NCBI RefSeq assembly: GCF_001653565.1
Contig: NZ_LYPB01000049.1
Span: forward strand, 248,001 to 312,000
Source: Paenibacillus oryzisoli
Lineage (GTDB): Bacteria; Bacillota; Bacilli; Paenibacillales; NBRC-103111
DNA: 64,000 nucleotides
Direction of reading: 5' to 3'
The translations under genes and the position numbers were made by a program. The notes beneath the pieces are model-generated. The model was not told the DNA's origin. It worked only from the letters and a program-made list of their open reading frames with translations, and made no database searches. Positions 39,795-48,074 of this stretch are shown one piece after another. Within the stretch, counting starts at the first letter, position 1. The number at the start of each line of letters is the position of its first letter.

Positions 39795-39823
39795 AGTATA
39801 TTTTTTGTACGTACATTTGTCAA
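39795..39823 (-). promoter_or_regulatory. Promoter of araBDA with AraR operator in its spacer
   Basis: On the minus strand TTGACA (39823-39818), a 17-base spacer and TATACT (39800-39795) form a near-perfect sigma-A promoter 71 bases upstream of the araB start. The spacer contains the palindrome ATGTACGTACAAA with core GTACGTAC at 39807-39814, the half-site type known for AraR of Bacillus subtilis. A repressor there would block polymerase. Binding is inferred. Confidence 0.88.
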
Positions 39824-39936
39824 CGACTTTCATTAGTTATACCTACATGAATGTCTACCCTGTCTCCTAAGATAACTCTTACTGCCTCTAATAGGGATAA
39901 GTACAGAACAACTAGTGGGATTCACATCACCTGTAT

Positions 39937-39998
39937 TTGCAATCCATACGATTCATGTTAAAATGTGTACGTACAACTTAAAACCTGTACGTACAACT
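39937..39998 (+). promoter_or_regulatory. araR promoter with two tandem AraR operators
   Basis: TTGCAA (39937-39942), a 16-base spacer and TAAAAT (39959-39964) form a plausible promoter. Two identical operator cores GTACGTAC lie at 39967-39974 and 39987-39994, exactly 20 bases apart and both continued by AACTT. The first overlaps the end of the -10 region. The arrangement predicts autorepression with cooperative binding on one DNA face. Confidence 0.8.
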
Positions 39999-40028
39999 TT
40001 ACTGACAACAATGAAAGAAGTGGATTGC

Positions 40029-41126
40029 ATGAAACCAAAGTATCAAGTAATCATTGATGATATAAAAAGTAATATCCTTTCAGGAACGTACAAAGCAAGC
40101 GAGCAGATCCCTTCGGAATCCACTTTGCAGGATAGCTACAACGTTAGCCGGCAGACCGTTCGAAAGGCCATTCTAGAGTTATCGAATGAAGGTTTCTTAC
40201 GAAGCGAAAGAGGATCTGGGACGTTCGTTAGCAGTCAATATCGAACCAAATCGGGCGGGAGTGCTGCGAAAAAAACGATCGGCGTCATCACGACCTACAT
40301 TTCAGATTACATCTTCCCCTCCATTATCCGCGGCATTGAAAGCCGATTGAATGAAGACAACTATTCGTTACTACTAGCCAGTACAAATAATGATATCGCC
40401 CAAGAAAAAAAGGCGTTGGAAATGATGTTAGCCTACGGCGTCGACGGACTCATTATTGAGCCTACAAGAAGTAATGAATACAACCCGAACATCGCTTATT
40501 ATTTGGCATTTAGGGAGCAGGAGATTCCATTTACGATGATTAATGCCTATTATGAAGAATTGGAGGTTCCTTTCTTCTGTCTGGATGACGTGCAGTCCAG
40601 CTATCTGGCAACTCGAGAACTGATTGCCAAAGGGCATAAGCAGATCGGCATTGTCGCGAAAATGGACGATTTGCAAGGGAAGTATAGAATGAAGGGTTAT
40701 ATTAAGGCGCTTGGGGAAGCCAAATTAAGATTCCACTCTGAACATGTGCTTTCTTTCGATACGTCGACGAAGCCACACCTGTCCTCTAACTTGGAGGTGT
40801 ACCTGAACGACAATCGGGATGAATTGACTGCGCTTGTGTGTTACAACGACGAGGTTGGTTTGGAAGTCGTACATGTCTGCGGAAGACTTGGGATCTCCAT
40901 TCCGGACGAGTTATCCATTATTGGCCAGGACAATTCATATATCGCCAAAAGCGCAAATATCAAACTAACAACGCTGACGCACCCGCAAGAACAAATGGGA
41001 CGTGACGCAGCAGACTGGGTCATCAAAAATTTGCAAGGCAAAAAAGACCTACCTACCAATACCTATTACCAACCCGTGCTAATCGAGGGTGAAACCGTGA
41101 AGGACATCCTAGCTGAACCTAACTGA
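40029..41126 (+). CDS. araR: AraR-type arabinose repressor (GntR/LacI hybrid)
   Basis: A 365-residue regulator. The N-terminal GntR-type winged helix (about 1-70; YQVIIDDIKSNILSGTYKASEQ, then YNVSRQTVRKAILELSNEGF) is followed by a LacI/GalR sugar-binding domain (about 80-350) with IGVITTYISDYIFPSIIRGI and PDELSIIGQDNS. This hybrid architecture is that of B. subtilis AraR (362 residues). The ATG at 40029 follows a GAAGTGG site and matches the family start. It is divergent from araBDA, with three operator copies in the intergenic region. Confidence 0.95.
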   Translation: MKPKYQVIIDDIKSNILSGTYKASEQIPSESTLQDSYNVSRQTVRKAILELSNEGFLRSERGSGTFVSSQYRTKSGGSAAKKTIGVITTYISDYIFPSIIRGIESRLNEDNYSLLLASTNNDIAQEKKALEMMLAYGVDGLIIEPTRSNEYNPNIAYYLAFREQEIPFTMINAYYEELEVPFFCLDDVQSSYLATRELIAKGHKQIGIVAKMDDLQGKYRMKGYIKALGEAKLRFHSEHVLSFDTSTKPHLSSNLEVYLNDNRDELTALVCYNDEVGLEVVHVCGRLGISIPDELSIIGQDNSYIAKSANIKLTTLTHPQEQMGRDAADWVIKNLQGKKDLPTNTYYQPVLIEGETVKDILAEPN

Positions 41127-41155
41127 CCTGCTAGAAATTTCCCTTCATCGAAAAC

Positions 41156-41193
41156 ACAAGGAGCCACCCAGACTTGCGGGATGGCTCCTTGTT
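41156..41193. terminator. Bidirectional terminator between araR and the GTP cyclohydrolase II gene
   Basis: ACAAGGAGCCA..CCC pairs with GGG..TGGCTCCTTGT around an eight-base loop with one internal irregularity. It lies 30 bases after araR and 13 bases after the convergent gene. Confidence 0.82.
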
Positions 41194-41205
41194 CTAGATC
41201 TCAGG

Positions 41206-41967
41206 TTAATCATTATTGCAACAGCCTTCGTCGGCGTTCAAATGCCCGGATCGCTCGATTTTCGTTTTCAAGTACTTCTCGTTATACTCGGAGACATCTC
41301 CCCACAGCTGCACGCGATCCTCTATATCCAGACCTGCTCTACTAAGCGCATCTAATTTCTTGGGGTTGTTTGTCATCAGTGTGACCGGCTTAGTTCGGAG
41401 TGCTTTCAATACCTGGATCGCGTCACTATAATCACGTGAATCATCCACAAAACCAAGTTGAAGATTCGCATCCACTGTATCGTATCCGTTTTCTTGTAGA
41501 ATATAGGCAAGCGCTTTGCTAAAGAGCCCTATACCTCGTCCTTCATGATTCGCTAGATAAAATAACGCGCCATTCCCATGATCGGCAATATGTTTCAACG
41601 ACTGATGGAGTTGATAGCCGCAGTCACATCGCTTGCTGCCAAAGATGTCTCCGGTATGACAGATGGAGTGAAACCGAATCAAGGCATGATCTGCCTGCTC
41701 AAAATCCCCATGGACAAGAACACTCGATTGTTGATATTCCGCTAAATTAGCAGAAGATAATTTGGCGATAATACGCTCAAAGTCTTCCGTTACTTCATCG
41801 CAATTGAGCCAGCAGTACCACTTAAACTGGATGGTCTCCCCAAATAAGTTAACCGGCAGCCCGATAGGTCCAACAAGATATACCGCCCCTTCGCCCTTTT
41901 TGATCAGTTTTATTTTCTCTTGTAAAAGCGAAATCACTTTAGGATCAAAACTTTGTACAACAGGCAT
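41206..41967 (-). CDS. Divergent GTP cyclohydrolase II-like protein
   Basis: A 253-residue standalone RibA-type domain. The zinc site is C103, C114 and C116 (HSICHTGDIFGSKRCDCG). The catalytic region reads YLANHEGRGIGLF with R144, where ordinary RibA has RQEGRGIGL; H141 replaces the usual Gln. The motifs TVDANLQLGF and TNNPKKLDAL are conserved. The N-terminal 90 residues and the tail ending ECGCC-like (GCCNND) are unlike E. coli RibA, and there is no DHBP synthase domain. It is the last gene of a unit with a carrier, a dioxygenase and an esterase rather than of a riboflavin operon, so it may feed a special pathway or be a second copy. The reaction (opening of GTP) is a family inference. Confidence 0.85.
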   Translation of the reverse strand: MPVVQSFDPKVISLLQEKIKLIKKGEGAVYLVGPIGLPVNLFGETIQFKWYCWLNCDEVTEDFERIIAKLSSANLAEYQQSSVLVHGDFEQADHALIRFHSICHTGDIFGSKRCDCGYQLHQSLKHIADHGNGALFYLANHEGRGIGLFSKALAYILQENGYDTVDANLQLGFVDDSRDYSDAIQVLKALRTKPVTLMTNNPKKLDALSRAGLDIEDRVQLWGDVSEYNEKYLKTKIERSGHLNADEGCCNND

Positions 41968-42029
41968 GAATTTTTCTCCTTTTCAAAAGAGCATGTGGGA
42001 TTTCCGACCCATCCTATCTTCTGTCTTTC

Positions 42030-43391
42030 TTAATTTCCTAATACAACCATCACATAAATGATTAGCACGATCGCCATACAGCCAGCAAATTTGTAATTGG
42101 GCACGACCACTTCAAACACTGGCTTCTTAAATAGACCCGCTAGCAAGTTATTCACGGCCGAGGCCGGTGATATGGGGTTGGATAAGCTCCAACTTCCCAA
42201 CAACAGCACTGCGAAATATAACGGACTGATCCCTACACTTGCCGGATCAATGCCACCCGCAAGAATGGTTACCGGTACGATCGGGTGAAGACCGATTAAC
42301 GATGATCCGGCGATGAGAAGCACTGTGAATAGCGAGAAGGTAATCGATACAGATAGTGGTATCTGTTCCAGCATTGCCGGAATCGAGGATCCGAACTTGG
42401 TTGCACCAATGGAACCGCTAAAAAATCCGGCAGCCAAGAACAGTGTGATTTCTTTCTGCAAAGCGGGTAGCGTGACGGTAACATGATTCTTCAACCCTTG
42501 TCTGTATATGGCCATCGCTCCATTAGCCATGCACCAAATGAGCGGAAATAATACCGCCGCCATGCAAATTAATATTACCATCGGCAGCTCGATCAACCGC
42601 TCCAAAATCAATATAGCCAAGATTGCTGATAGTAAATATATGCCAAGCCCAATCGGAAAAACGGCACTTCCCTGCTTCTTAATCGACTCCCGTTTCGTTC
42701 CGTCTGTTTCAGCCCCCTGTATTTCCCGGAAATCGACCGCAAAGCTCACAACAAGACTTAGGAAAGCTAATCCCAGCATATAAGGAAGAACAGACGACCA
42801 TGGCAATTCAAGCGCCGTTGTCACGAGCGTCATGGCAGCAAAATACGGCGACCATAGTATCGCCCCTGCAAATCCTCGGTTTAATGCATTGGCAAGCAGC
42901 CGCGACATACCGGGTTGCGGCTTTACCAAAACCATTTGATATACGACAGGAATCGAGCCGACGTTGATAAATACACCCATAATTTGCGTAAGAATCTGCG
43001 TTCCTATGAATAAAGCTGCTTTGCTGCGAAAGTTTTCTTCATAGAAACGTTTCAGTGCTTCGACGTATTGAGGAATCCGTACGGGAATCCCGAACAGGGG
43101 CGCGAAAAGAAATAGCGTTACGATCGTCACATTGATTCCAGCCGATTCGAACCATACGGAAGCCCCCACTTCTTGAAACAACATGAGCACAGTCCCGGCA
43201 ACCATAAAGGATACTGAAAGCCAGAAGGTGACTCCTTTAAGATTCGGCAACAATATGGCGATGGCTAAGAAAACAAGGCATCCCAGTATTGGCGTTAGCA
43301 TTTCCAACTGCGTCAGTTGCTGAACAATATAAACCACGGCAATGGAGAAAGTAATCCCCCTCTCCATTGCGGCTTTACCTGCGGATATCAT
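42030..43391 (-). CDS. Multi-pass membrane carrier, ion-transporter-like, substrate unknown
   Basis: A 453-residue integral membrane protein with about eleven to twelve hydrophobic segments. It has two similar halves in the style of the ion transporter superfamily (ArsB/NhaD/dicarboxylate carriers), with re-entrant-like Gly/Ser/Pro-rich stretches such as NRGFAGAILWSPYFAAM and GSWSLSNPISPASAVNNLLAG. No soluble domain or ATP-binding site. I cannot assign the exact family or substrate. It starts 28 bases after the dioxygenase gene ends and lies 62 bases before the GTP cyclohydrolase II gene, so it probably moves a substrate or product of that set. Confidence 0.7.
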   Translation of the reverse strand: MISAGKAAMERGITFSIAVVYIVQQLTQLEMLTPILGCLVFLAIAILLPNLKGVTFWLSVSFMVAGTVLMLFQEVGASVWFESAGINVTIVTLFLFAPLFGIPVRIPQYVEALKRFYEENFRSKAALFIGTQILTQIMGVFINVGSIPVVYQMVLVKPQPGMSRLLANALNRGFAGAILWSPYFAAMTLVTTALELPWSSVLPYMLGLAFLSLVVSFAVDFREIQGAETDGTKRESIKKQGSAVFPIGLGIYLLSAILAILILERLIELPMVILICMAAVLFPLIWCMANGAMAIYRQGLKNHVTVTLPALQKEITLFLAAGFFSGSIGATKFGSSIPAMLEQIPLSVSITFSLFTVLLIAGSSLIGLHPIVPVTILAGGIDPASVGISPLYFAVLLLGSWSLSNPISPASAVNNLLAGLFKKPVFEVVVPNYKFAGCMAIVLIIYVMVVLGN

Positions 43392-43419
43392 CTGATCCGC
43401 CCTCTTTCATTTAGCTTCA

Positions 43420-44190
43420 TTAGTTAAACTGCCAGCAACTTAAACTTAGGTTGCCGTATTGGTAGCTGCGGTGAAGCAGCTTCGCTTGACGATTCGCGTC
43501 CCCTGATCCCATTGCAAGAATCAAAGGAATAAAGTGTTCATTGGTTGGCACAGCTTCTTGGGCATTAGGGGCTAGCTCATGATATTGAAATAGCGCCTCA
43601 GTATCCCATGACTCCAGCTTATTCTGAAGCCAGTTGTCGAATTGCTCTGCCCAATTATCGTTTCCTTGTGATTGCCAATTCAATCTTCTTAGATTATGAA
43701 CGGTTCCTCCACTTCCGATAATCAGAACATCTTGTTCCCTAAGCTCCCCTAACGCTTTGCCGATCTGATACTGCTCCTCGTTACTCAGATGACGATTCAC
43801 GGATAAGGCGACAACCGGTATATCCGCCTCCGGATATAACAGCTTCAACACCGCCCAAGCTCCGTGGTCAAGTCCTCTGCTCTCATTCAGAACGCTCTGA
43901 ATGCCTTGTTTCTCAAACAGGGCACGAACATGATCACTTAGCGCTCGGTCGCTCTTGGCCGGGTAGGTCATCGTATAGAGTTCGTCTTGAAACCCGCCGA
44001 AATCATAAATGGTTTCATACGTTTCTGCAGCTCCGACAGACTGCTTCGACTCTTCCCAGTGGGCGCTAAAGAGCACGATGGCTTTCGGTCTAGGTGTATT
44101 GTCCTTAAATTTCTTTAGCAGTTGTGTGTATTCGTTATCTTCAAGTACGATCGACGGGGCGCCATGCGCGAAAAAATAGGAAGGCATCAT
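43420..44190 (-). CDS. DODA-type extradiol aromatic ring-opening dioxygenase
   Basis: A 256-residue LigB-superfamily protein of the YgiD/4,5-DOPA dioxygenase group. The metal ligands are expected at H9 (FFAHGAPS), H44 (LFSAHWEE) and the His of GSGGTVHNL; a second half-motif DHGAWAVLKLLYPEA is typical of the group. The ATG at 44190 is preferred; a GTG four codons earlier directly adjoins AAAGGA. Its ribosome site lies at the end of the upstream esterase gene, so translation is coupled. It probably opens a catechol-type ring; the natural substrate of bacterial members is often unclear. Confidence 0.88.
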   Translation of the reverse strand: MMPSYFFAHGAPSIVLEDNEYTQLLKKFKDNTPRPKAIVLFSAHWEESKQSVGAAETYETIYDFGGFQDELYTMTYPAKSDRALSDHVRALFEKQGIQSVLNESRGLDHGAWAVLKLLYPEADIPVVALSVNRHLSNEEQYQIGKALGELREQDVLIIGSGGTVHNLRRLNWQSQGNDNWAEQFDNWLQNKLESWDTEALFQYHELAPNAQEAVPTNEHFIPLILAMGSGDANRQAKLLHRSYQYGNLSLSCWQFN

Positions 44191-44198
44191 ATCGCTTC

Positions 44199-44858
44199 TC
44201 ACTCCTTTATTATAGTCAAACCAGCATCTTGCTTAAGCCAGTTCAGAAAATCTAATTGGTTCTCTTCAGCTACACCGTGGTCAGTTGCATATAATTTAAA
44301 TGTCAAATGCTGTGTCTTATCCCTGAAGTATGCCGCCGACTCGTGCCCGATCCGAACAGGGAAGACGGAATCATACTCGCCATGTGAAATAAATACCGAT
44401 ACATCCTTCACACTTCGTAGCGAATACTCCGTCTTCACGAAATCAGGAACATACCCGTTCAGCGAAACAATTCCCTTCAGCTCATCTCCCATGGTAAGCG
44501 CTAGTGTCATCGAGAGGATTGCGCCTTGGCTAAAGCCCAGCAAATACCGTTTGCTTGGATCGATTGGATATTTTTCCGTTGCATAATAAATGAAAGCTTC
44601 GAGTTGTTTAGCCGCTTCATCAAACATCTCACGTATAGGATTGCCTAGGCTTTTCAAATCATAATACTGGTAACCTGAGCCAAGGAGTAGATTGCCGCGG
44701 ATACCGATAATAATGAAATGGTCAGCCAACGGAGCGACTAAGCCAAACATATTGTTCTCATTGGAGCCCTTGCCATGCAGGGTAAAGACAACTGGATATT
44801 GCTTGGCCGGGTCCATTTTGGTCGGTAAATGAATGTCATATTGATAAAATGGTTTCAT
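44199..44858 (-). CDS. Alpha/beta-hydrolase, carboxylesterase/phospholipase family
   Basis: A 219-residue serine hydrolase. The nucleophile S110 lies in LGFSQGAILS, with D163 in HGEYDSVFP and H194 in TDHGVAE completing the triad; the oxyanion loop TLHGKGSNENN is near the N terminus. No signal peptide. ATG at 44858, one codon after the first ATG, has the better spacing from GGGGG. It is the first gene of the leftward set and overlaps the ribosome site of the ring-opening dioxygenase. A role in releasing a phenolic from an ester would fit the neighbour, but this is inference. Confidence 0.88.
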   Translation of the reverse strand: MKPFYQYDIHLPTKMDPAKQYPVVFTLHGKGSNENNMFGLVAPLADHFIIIGIRGNLLLGSGYQYYDLKSLGNPIREMFDEAAKQLEAFIYYATEKYPIDPSKRYLLGFSQGAILSMTLALTMGDELKGIVSLNGYVPDFVKTEYSLRSVKDVSVFISHGEYDSVFPVRIGHESAAYFRDKTQHLTFKLYATDHGVAEENQLDFLNWLKQDAGLTIIKE

Positions 44859-44872
44859 CATGATCCCCCATT

Positions 44873-44982
44873 AATATTAGTAATAAAGAAATAAAGTTTA
44901 TATAACTAATTTAGATCATAATGAATTGACTTGTCAATATATAAATTGCTAATATAAAATTATATTTTCTATTACTAATATT
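44873..44982. promoter_or_regulatory. Symmetric divergent operator-promoter region
   Basis: Four copies of an 11-base palindrome-like box (TATTASTAATA) lie at 44875-44885, 44901-44911, 44944-44954 and 44970-44980; the outer two are exact, the inner two carry two mismatches each. Centres are 26, 43 and 26 bases apart, so the array is mirror-symmetric about 44927.5. In the middle, ATTGACTTGTCAAT is a perfect palindrome supplying a -35 in each direction; rightward TTGACT (44926-44931), 18 bases, TAATAT (44950-44955) overlaps an inner box. It most likely binds the adjacent XRE-cupin regulator. Confidence 0.75.
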
Positions 44983-45000
44983 TTTAAGGGGTGTATGCGG

Positions 45001-45552
45001 ATGGATATCGGCTCCACGATACGAGCGATTCGAAAGAGAAAAAATATTACCATCGCTCAAATTTGCGAAGAAACCGGCTTGTCCCAAGGCTTCATGAGTC
45101 AGGTTGAAACGAATAAAACATCCCCCTCTATAGCAACGCTTGAGCATATAGCTCAGGCTTTGAAGGTACCTTTAGCTTATTTACTCCTTAAAAAAGAAGA
45201 TCGCATGCATATTGTTCGAAAGAATGAACGAAGAACCACAACAAGCGGTTCCGAGAAGCTGAAAGTGGAACATCTTAGTTCTACGAAGAACGTTAGAATG
45301 ATGTTGGTAGAGTTCCCGCCAGGAGCCTCGATAGGCGATGTGCCTCACGCTCATGAAGGTGAAGAGGTTCATATGGTCGTTTCAGGAAGAATATACGCAG
45401 AGCAGGGAGAGGATGGAGCTGAATTCGGAGAGGGTGATTCGTTTAGTTGGAACGCATGTACTCCCCATGTGGTAAGAAATATAGGGGAAGATACGGCAAT
45501 CGTACTCATATCGATCTATACAGAAAGTGACATTGGACAAGACCTTATCTAA
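45001..45552 (+). CDS. XRE-family regulator with C-terminal cupin domain
   Basis: A 183-residue regulator. The N-terminal helix-turn-helix (about 5-60) reads TIRAIRKRKNITIAQICEETGLSQGFMSQVETNKTSPSI, and a C-terminal cupin (about 105-175) contains HAHEGEEVHMVVSGRIYAE and the closing motif ACTPHVVRNIG. This architecture usually senses a small molecule in the cupin pocket. ATG at 45001 has nine bases to AAGGGG; an ATG two codons earlier is only three bases from it. It is divergent from the esterase-dioxygenase set and presumably controls it and itself through the mirrored boxes between them. Confidence 0.92.
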   Translation: MDIGSTIRAIRKRKNITIAQICEETGLSQGFMSQVETNKTSPSIATLEHIAQALKVPLAYLLLKKEDRMHIVRKNERRTTTSGSEKLKVEHLSSTKNVRMMLVEFPPGASIGDVPHAHEGEEVHMVVSGRIYAEQGEDGAEFGEGDSFSWNACTPHVVRNIGEDTAIVLISIYTESDIGQDLI

Positions 45553-46235
45553 AAGTTAGCTAACGAAAGACACGGACATTGGATAATTGGTTCGAATATA
45601 AAGTGTCCCAACTCAATTGACTCCGCCATTAGTATATAAATTGGCTATCTCAAAGTCTATGTTGACTTCCTCAGACGCCTCTCTTTCGCATTATCAGGTT
45701 AACTAGAATCTCTGGTTGGCCTTTATTTAGGTTCGGTATAAGATGGCGGTAGCCCGGAGAACGAGCTTCCGTAATTTAGCTGGATTTCCTCCATCTATTT
45801 GAAACGAATTTAGCTAATTCGAATGATTAACTGTATATCCTGTAGTTAAATTCCTTCCATTGAATCAATTTTTCCAATTTCATAGAATTTAACTGTAAAT
45901 TTTCCATCTAATCAGCAAAATCCCTTAAATTCGAGCACATTAACTGTAGTTTTTACATCTAAATGTGATCCAGCATCCGATGATGCCCCGCGGGCAATTC
46001 CAACATATCCATGTACGGTTGCAGTGACTGCGACTGATATCGATGTCCCATTCATAGTCCCTGTCCAAGGACCTATTTATAGACAATATTTCGACAGCAA
46101 TCGATCTCATCATACAAATTTTGGATGAAAAAGAAAATAAACAAGCCGACATCTCTTTCGAAATTTAAAGGAAAATTTGCCACTTTGTCCAATACTCTTA
46201 ATAAGAATGATATCATCGTGGATCAAGGAGGACAC
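45553..46235. other. Long intergenic region holding degenerate repeats
   Basis: About 680 bases without a supportable gene. The proximal part has a palindrome GTTAGCTAAC at 45555-45564. The middle holds repeat units described separately. The distal 150 bases form the leader of the PAS kinase; frames running into it from upstream lack a ribosome site. Confidence 0.6.
45776..45964 (+). repeat. Intergenic repeat locus A1 (TTARCTGTA...TCCATCTA family)
   Basis: At least three 25-base units on this strand: 45776-45800 (TTAGCTG..TCCTCCATCTATTT), 45889-45913 (TTAACTGTAAATTTTCCATC...) and 45940-45964 (TTAACTGTAGTTTTTACATC...), plus a partial at 45827-45835. They share the first half TTARCTGTA and the second half TCCATCTA, with variable bases between. 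The same unit recurs at about 56.1 and 63.3 kb. Confidence 0.65.
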
Positions 46236-48053
46236 ATGGCAACGACTCTAGACATTTTACAGCCCGATCTCTTCTCTCAAGTGTTCAAATACTCACCTAT
46301 TGGCATGGCACTCCTATCCGATGAAGGAAAAATGCTACAAATTAATACTTCTCTATGCCAAACAATTGGGTATTCAGAAGCAGAGATCCTTGGCATGACT
46401 TTACAAGACATCACTCATCCAGATGATTTGGATCATGCAAGTCCTATTAGCAATCATTTCGTAGACAGTACGATGGATTGTTACCAAATAGAGAAATGTT
46501 TCATTCATAAGAATGGCTCAAGCGTACGCGTTTTATTGGTCATTACTTGCATCAGGGACGAAAGTAGACAACCCTTGTTTTTTATTAGTCAAATAAAAGA
46601 TATTACAGAAAGAAAATTAGCAGAAGAGGATCTCAAAGCGAAGACGGAGCAATTGCAATCTTTTATCGAAAATAATGCGGATGCCATGTGGGTGATTGAT
46701 GTCGACGATTTTCTGCTGGAAGTGAATCCTGCTTTTGAAAAGTTGTTTGGTTGGTCGGCTGAAGAGGTTAAGAACAGAAAATTACCTATCATTCCGAATT
46801 TCCTTAAGGATTCTATAGAAGAAATTCACCAAGGTATCAAAGTTGGAGAAACAGTCATAGGTTTGGAAACCACTCGTCAACGAAAAGACGGCGTCCTCAT
46901 TAATGTGGAGGCAACGTTATCTCCGCTTCGCGATCGTAATGGATCGGTTATCGGAATCACTGGCATATGCCGTGACGTTACCAATAGAAAACGTGCGGAA
47001 GAGGAACTCAAGGCTAAAACAGAGCAACTAGAGTCTTTTATCGAAAATAATGCAGATGCGATTGTCATCTTTAATAACGAAGGTTATGTGCAGCGAGTAA
47101 ATGAAGCATTTGAAACTATTTTCGGGTGGTCAAAGAAAGAAGTCTTTAATGTCGAGTTACATAAGCCTCCATTTATTCCCACCGAATATTGTAAAGAATT
47201 CAACCTTATGCTTGAACAAGTGAAACAAGGGCAGTCTATCATTGGTGTCGAAACGATTAGAGGGCATAAGAATGGAGATGTAATCAATGTTGTTTTAACT
47301 GCTTCTCCTATTGTTGATGGTAAAGGCACCCAACTTGGTTGGTCAGCTACACTTCGAAATATAACAGCGTGGAAAATTGCTCAAGAACATCTTCAAAATT
47401 CGGAGAAATTATCTGTAGCCGGACAGTTGGCTGCTGGAATAGCCCATGAGATCAGAAATCCCATTACTTCCATCAAAGGGTTCATTCAATTAATGAAATC
47501 GGGAATTGGCGAGAAGCCAAAATATTTCGACATTATATCATCTGAAATCGAGCGGATTGAATTGATTCTTAGTGAACTGTTAATACTGGCGAAGCCGCAA
47601 ACAATTAAATTTGAGAGAAAAGATATACGGGTGTTACTAAGCCAAGTTATGACCCTACTAGATACACAAGCGATTCTTAACAATGTGGAATTCTCCGCGG
47701 AATTCAAGCCTGGCGCTACCCATCTGTACTGCGATGAAAATCAATTAAAGCAAGTTTTTATTAATTTCATCAAGAATTCCATTGAATCCATGCCAACTGG
47801 CGGGAAAATAACCATCGAAATCAACAGTGATAATCGTCAGCAGATGTTGATTCGTCTCATTGACCAAGGCTGTGGAATTCCAGAAGACGTGCTCTCCAAA
47901 TTAGGCCAGCCCTTCTTTACCACCAAAGAAACAGGAACTGGATTAGGTTTTATGGTAAGTAAAAAAATCATTGAGAATCACGCTGGTTCAGTCCATGTAG
48001 AAAGTGAGCTCAACAAAGGCACTATAATTGAAATAACTCTGCCTGTTACGTAA
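46236..48053 (+). CDS. Orphan PAS-domain histidine kinase (sporulation-kinase-like)
   Basis: A 605-residue soluble kinase with three PAS domains (about 10-130, 145-265, 270-390), a HisKA dimerisation helix with H404 in AAGIAHEIRNPIT and an HATPase domain with DQGCGIP and GTGLGFMVSKKII. No transmembrane helix is seen. The ATG at 46236 has a GGAGG site; the longer frame begins in unrelated AT-rich sequence. PAS2 and PAS3 are joined by almost the same linker (LKAKTEQLxSFIENNADA) exactly 125 codons apart, a recent internal duplication. No response regulator is adjacent, which fits kinases feeding the Spo0F phosphorelay; that role is inference. Confidence 0.9.
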   Translation: MATTLDILQPDLFSQVFKYSPIGMALLSDEGKMLQINTSLCQTIGYSEAEILGMTLQDITHPDDLDHASPISNHFVDSTMDCYQIEKCFIHKNGSSVRVLLVITCIRDESRQPLFFISQIKDITERKLAEEDLKAKTEQLQSFIENNADAMWVIDVDDFLLEVNPAFEKLFGWSAEEVKNRKLPIIPNFLKDSIEEIHQGIKVGETVIGLETTRQRKDGVLINVEATLSPLRDRNGSVIGITGICRDVTNRKRAEEELKAKTEQLESFIENNADAIVIFNNEGYVQRVNEAFETIFGWSKKEVFNVELHKPPFIPTEYCKEFNLMLEQVKQGQSIIGVETIRGHKNGDVINVVLTASPIVDGKGTQLGWSATLRNITAWKIAQEHLQNSEKLSVAGQLAAGIAHEIRNPITSIKGFIQLMKSGIGEKPKYFDIISSEIERIELILSELLILAKPQTIKFERKDIRVLLSQVMTLLDTQAILNNVEFSAEFKPGATHLYCDENQLKQVFINFIKNSIESMPTGGKITIEINSDNRQQMLIRLIDQGCGIPEDVLSKLGQPFFTTKETGTGLGFMVSKKIIENHAGSVHVESELNKGTIIEITLPVT

Positions 48054-48074
48054 TACGAATTGGAGGCAATGATC

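Noticed and set aside
45827-45964. Possible CRISPR array
   Set aside because: Units are degenerate, irregularly spaced (62 and 51 bases), with no uniform spacers and no cas genes in the window.
46090-46096. Spo0A-box-like TGTCGAA on the minus strand before the PAS kinase
   Set aside because: A seven-base match is expected several times by chance in 64 kb on two strands; no second box nearby.
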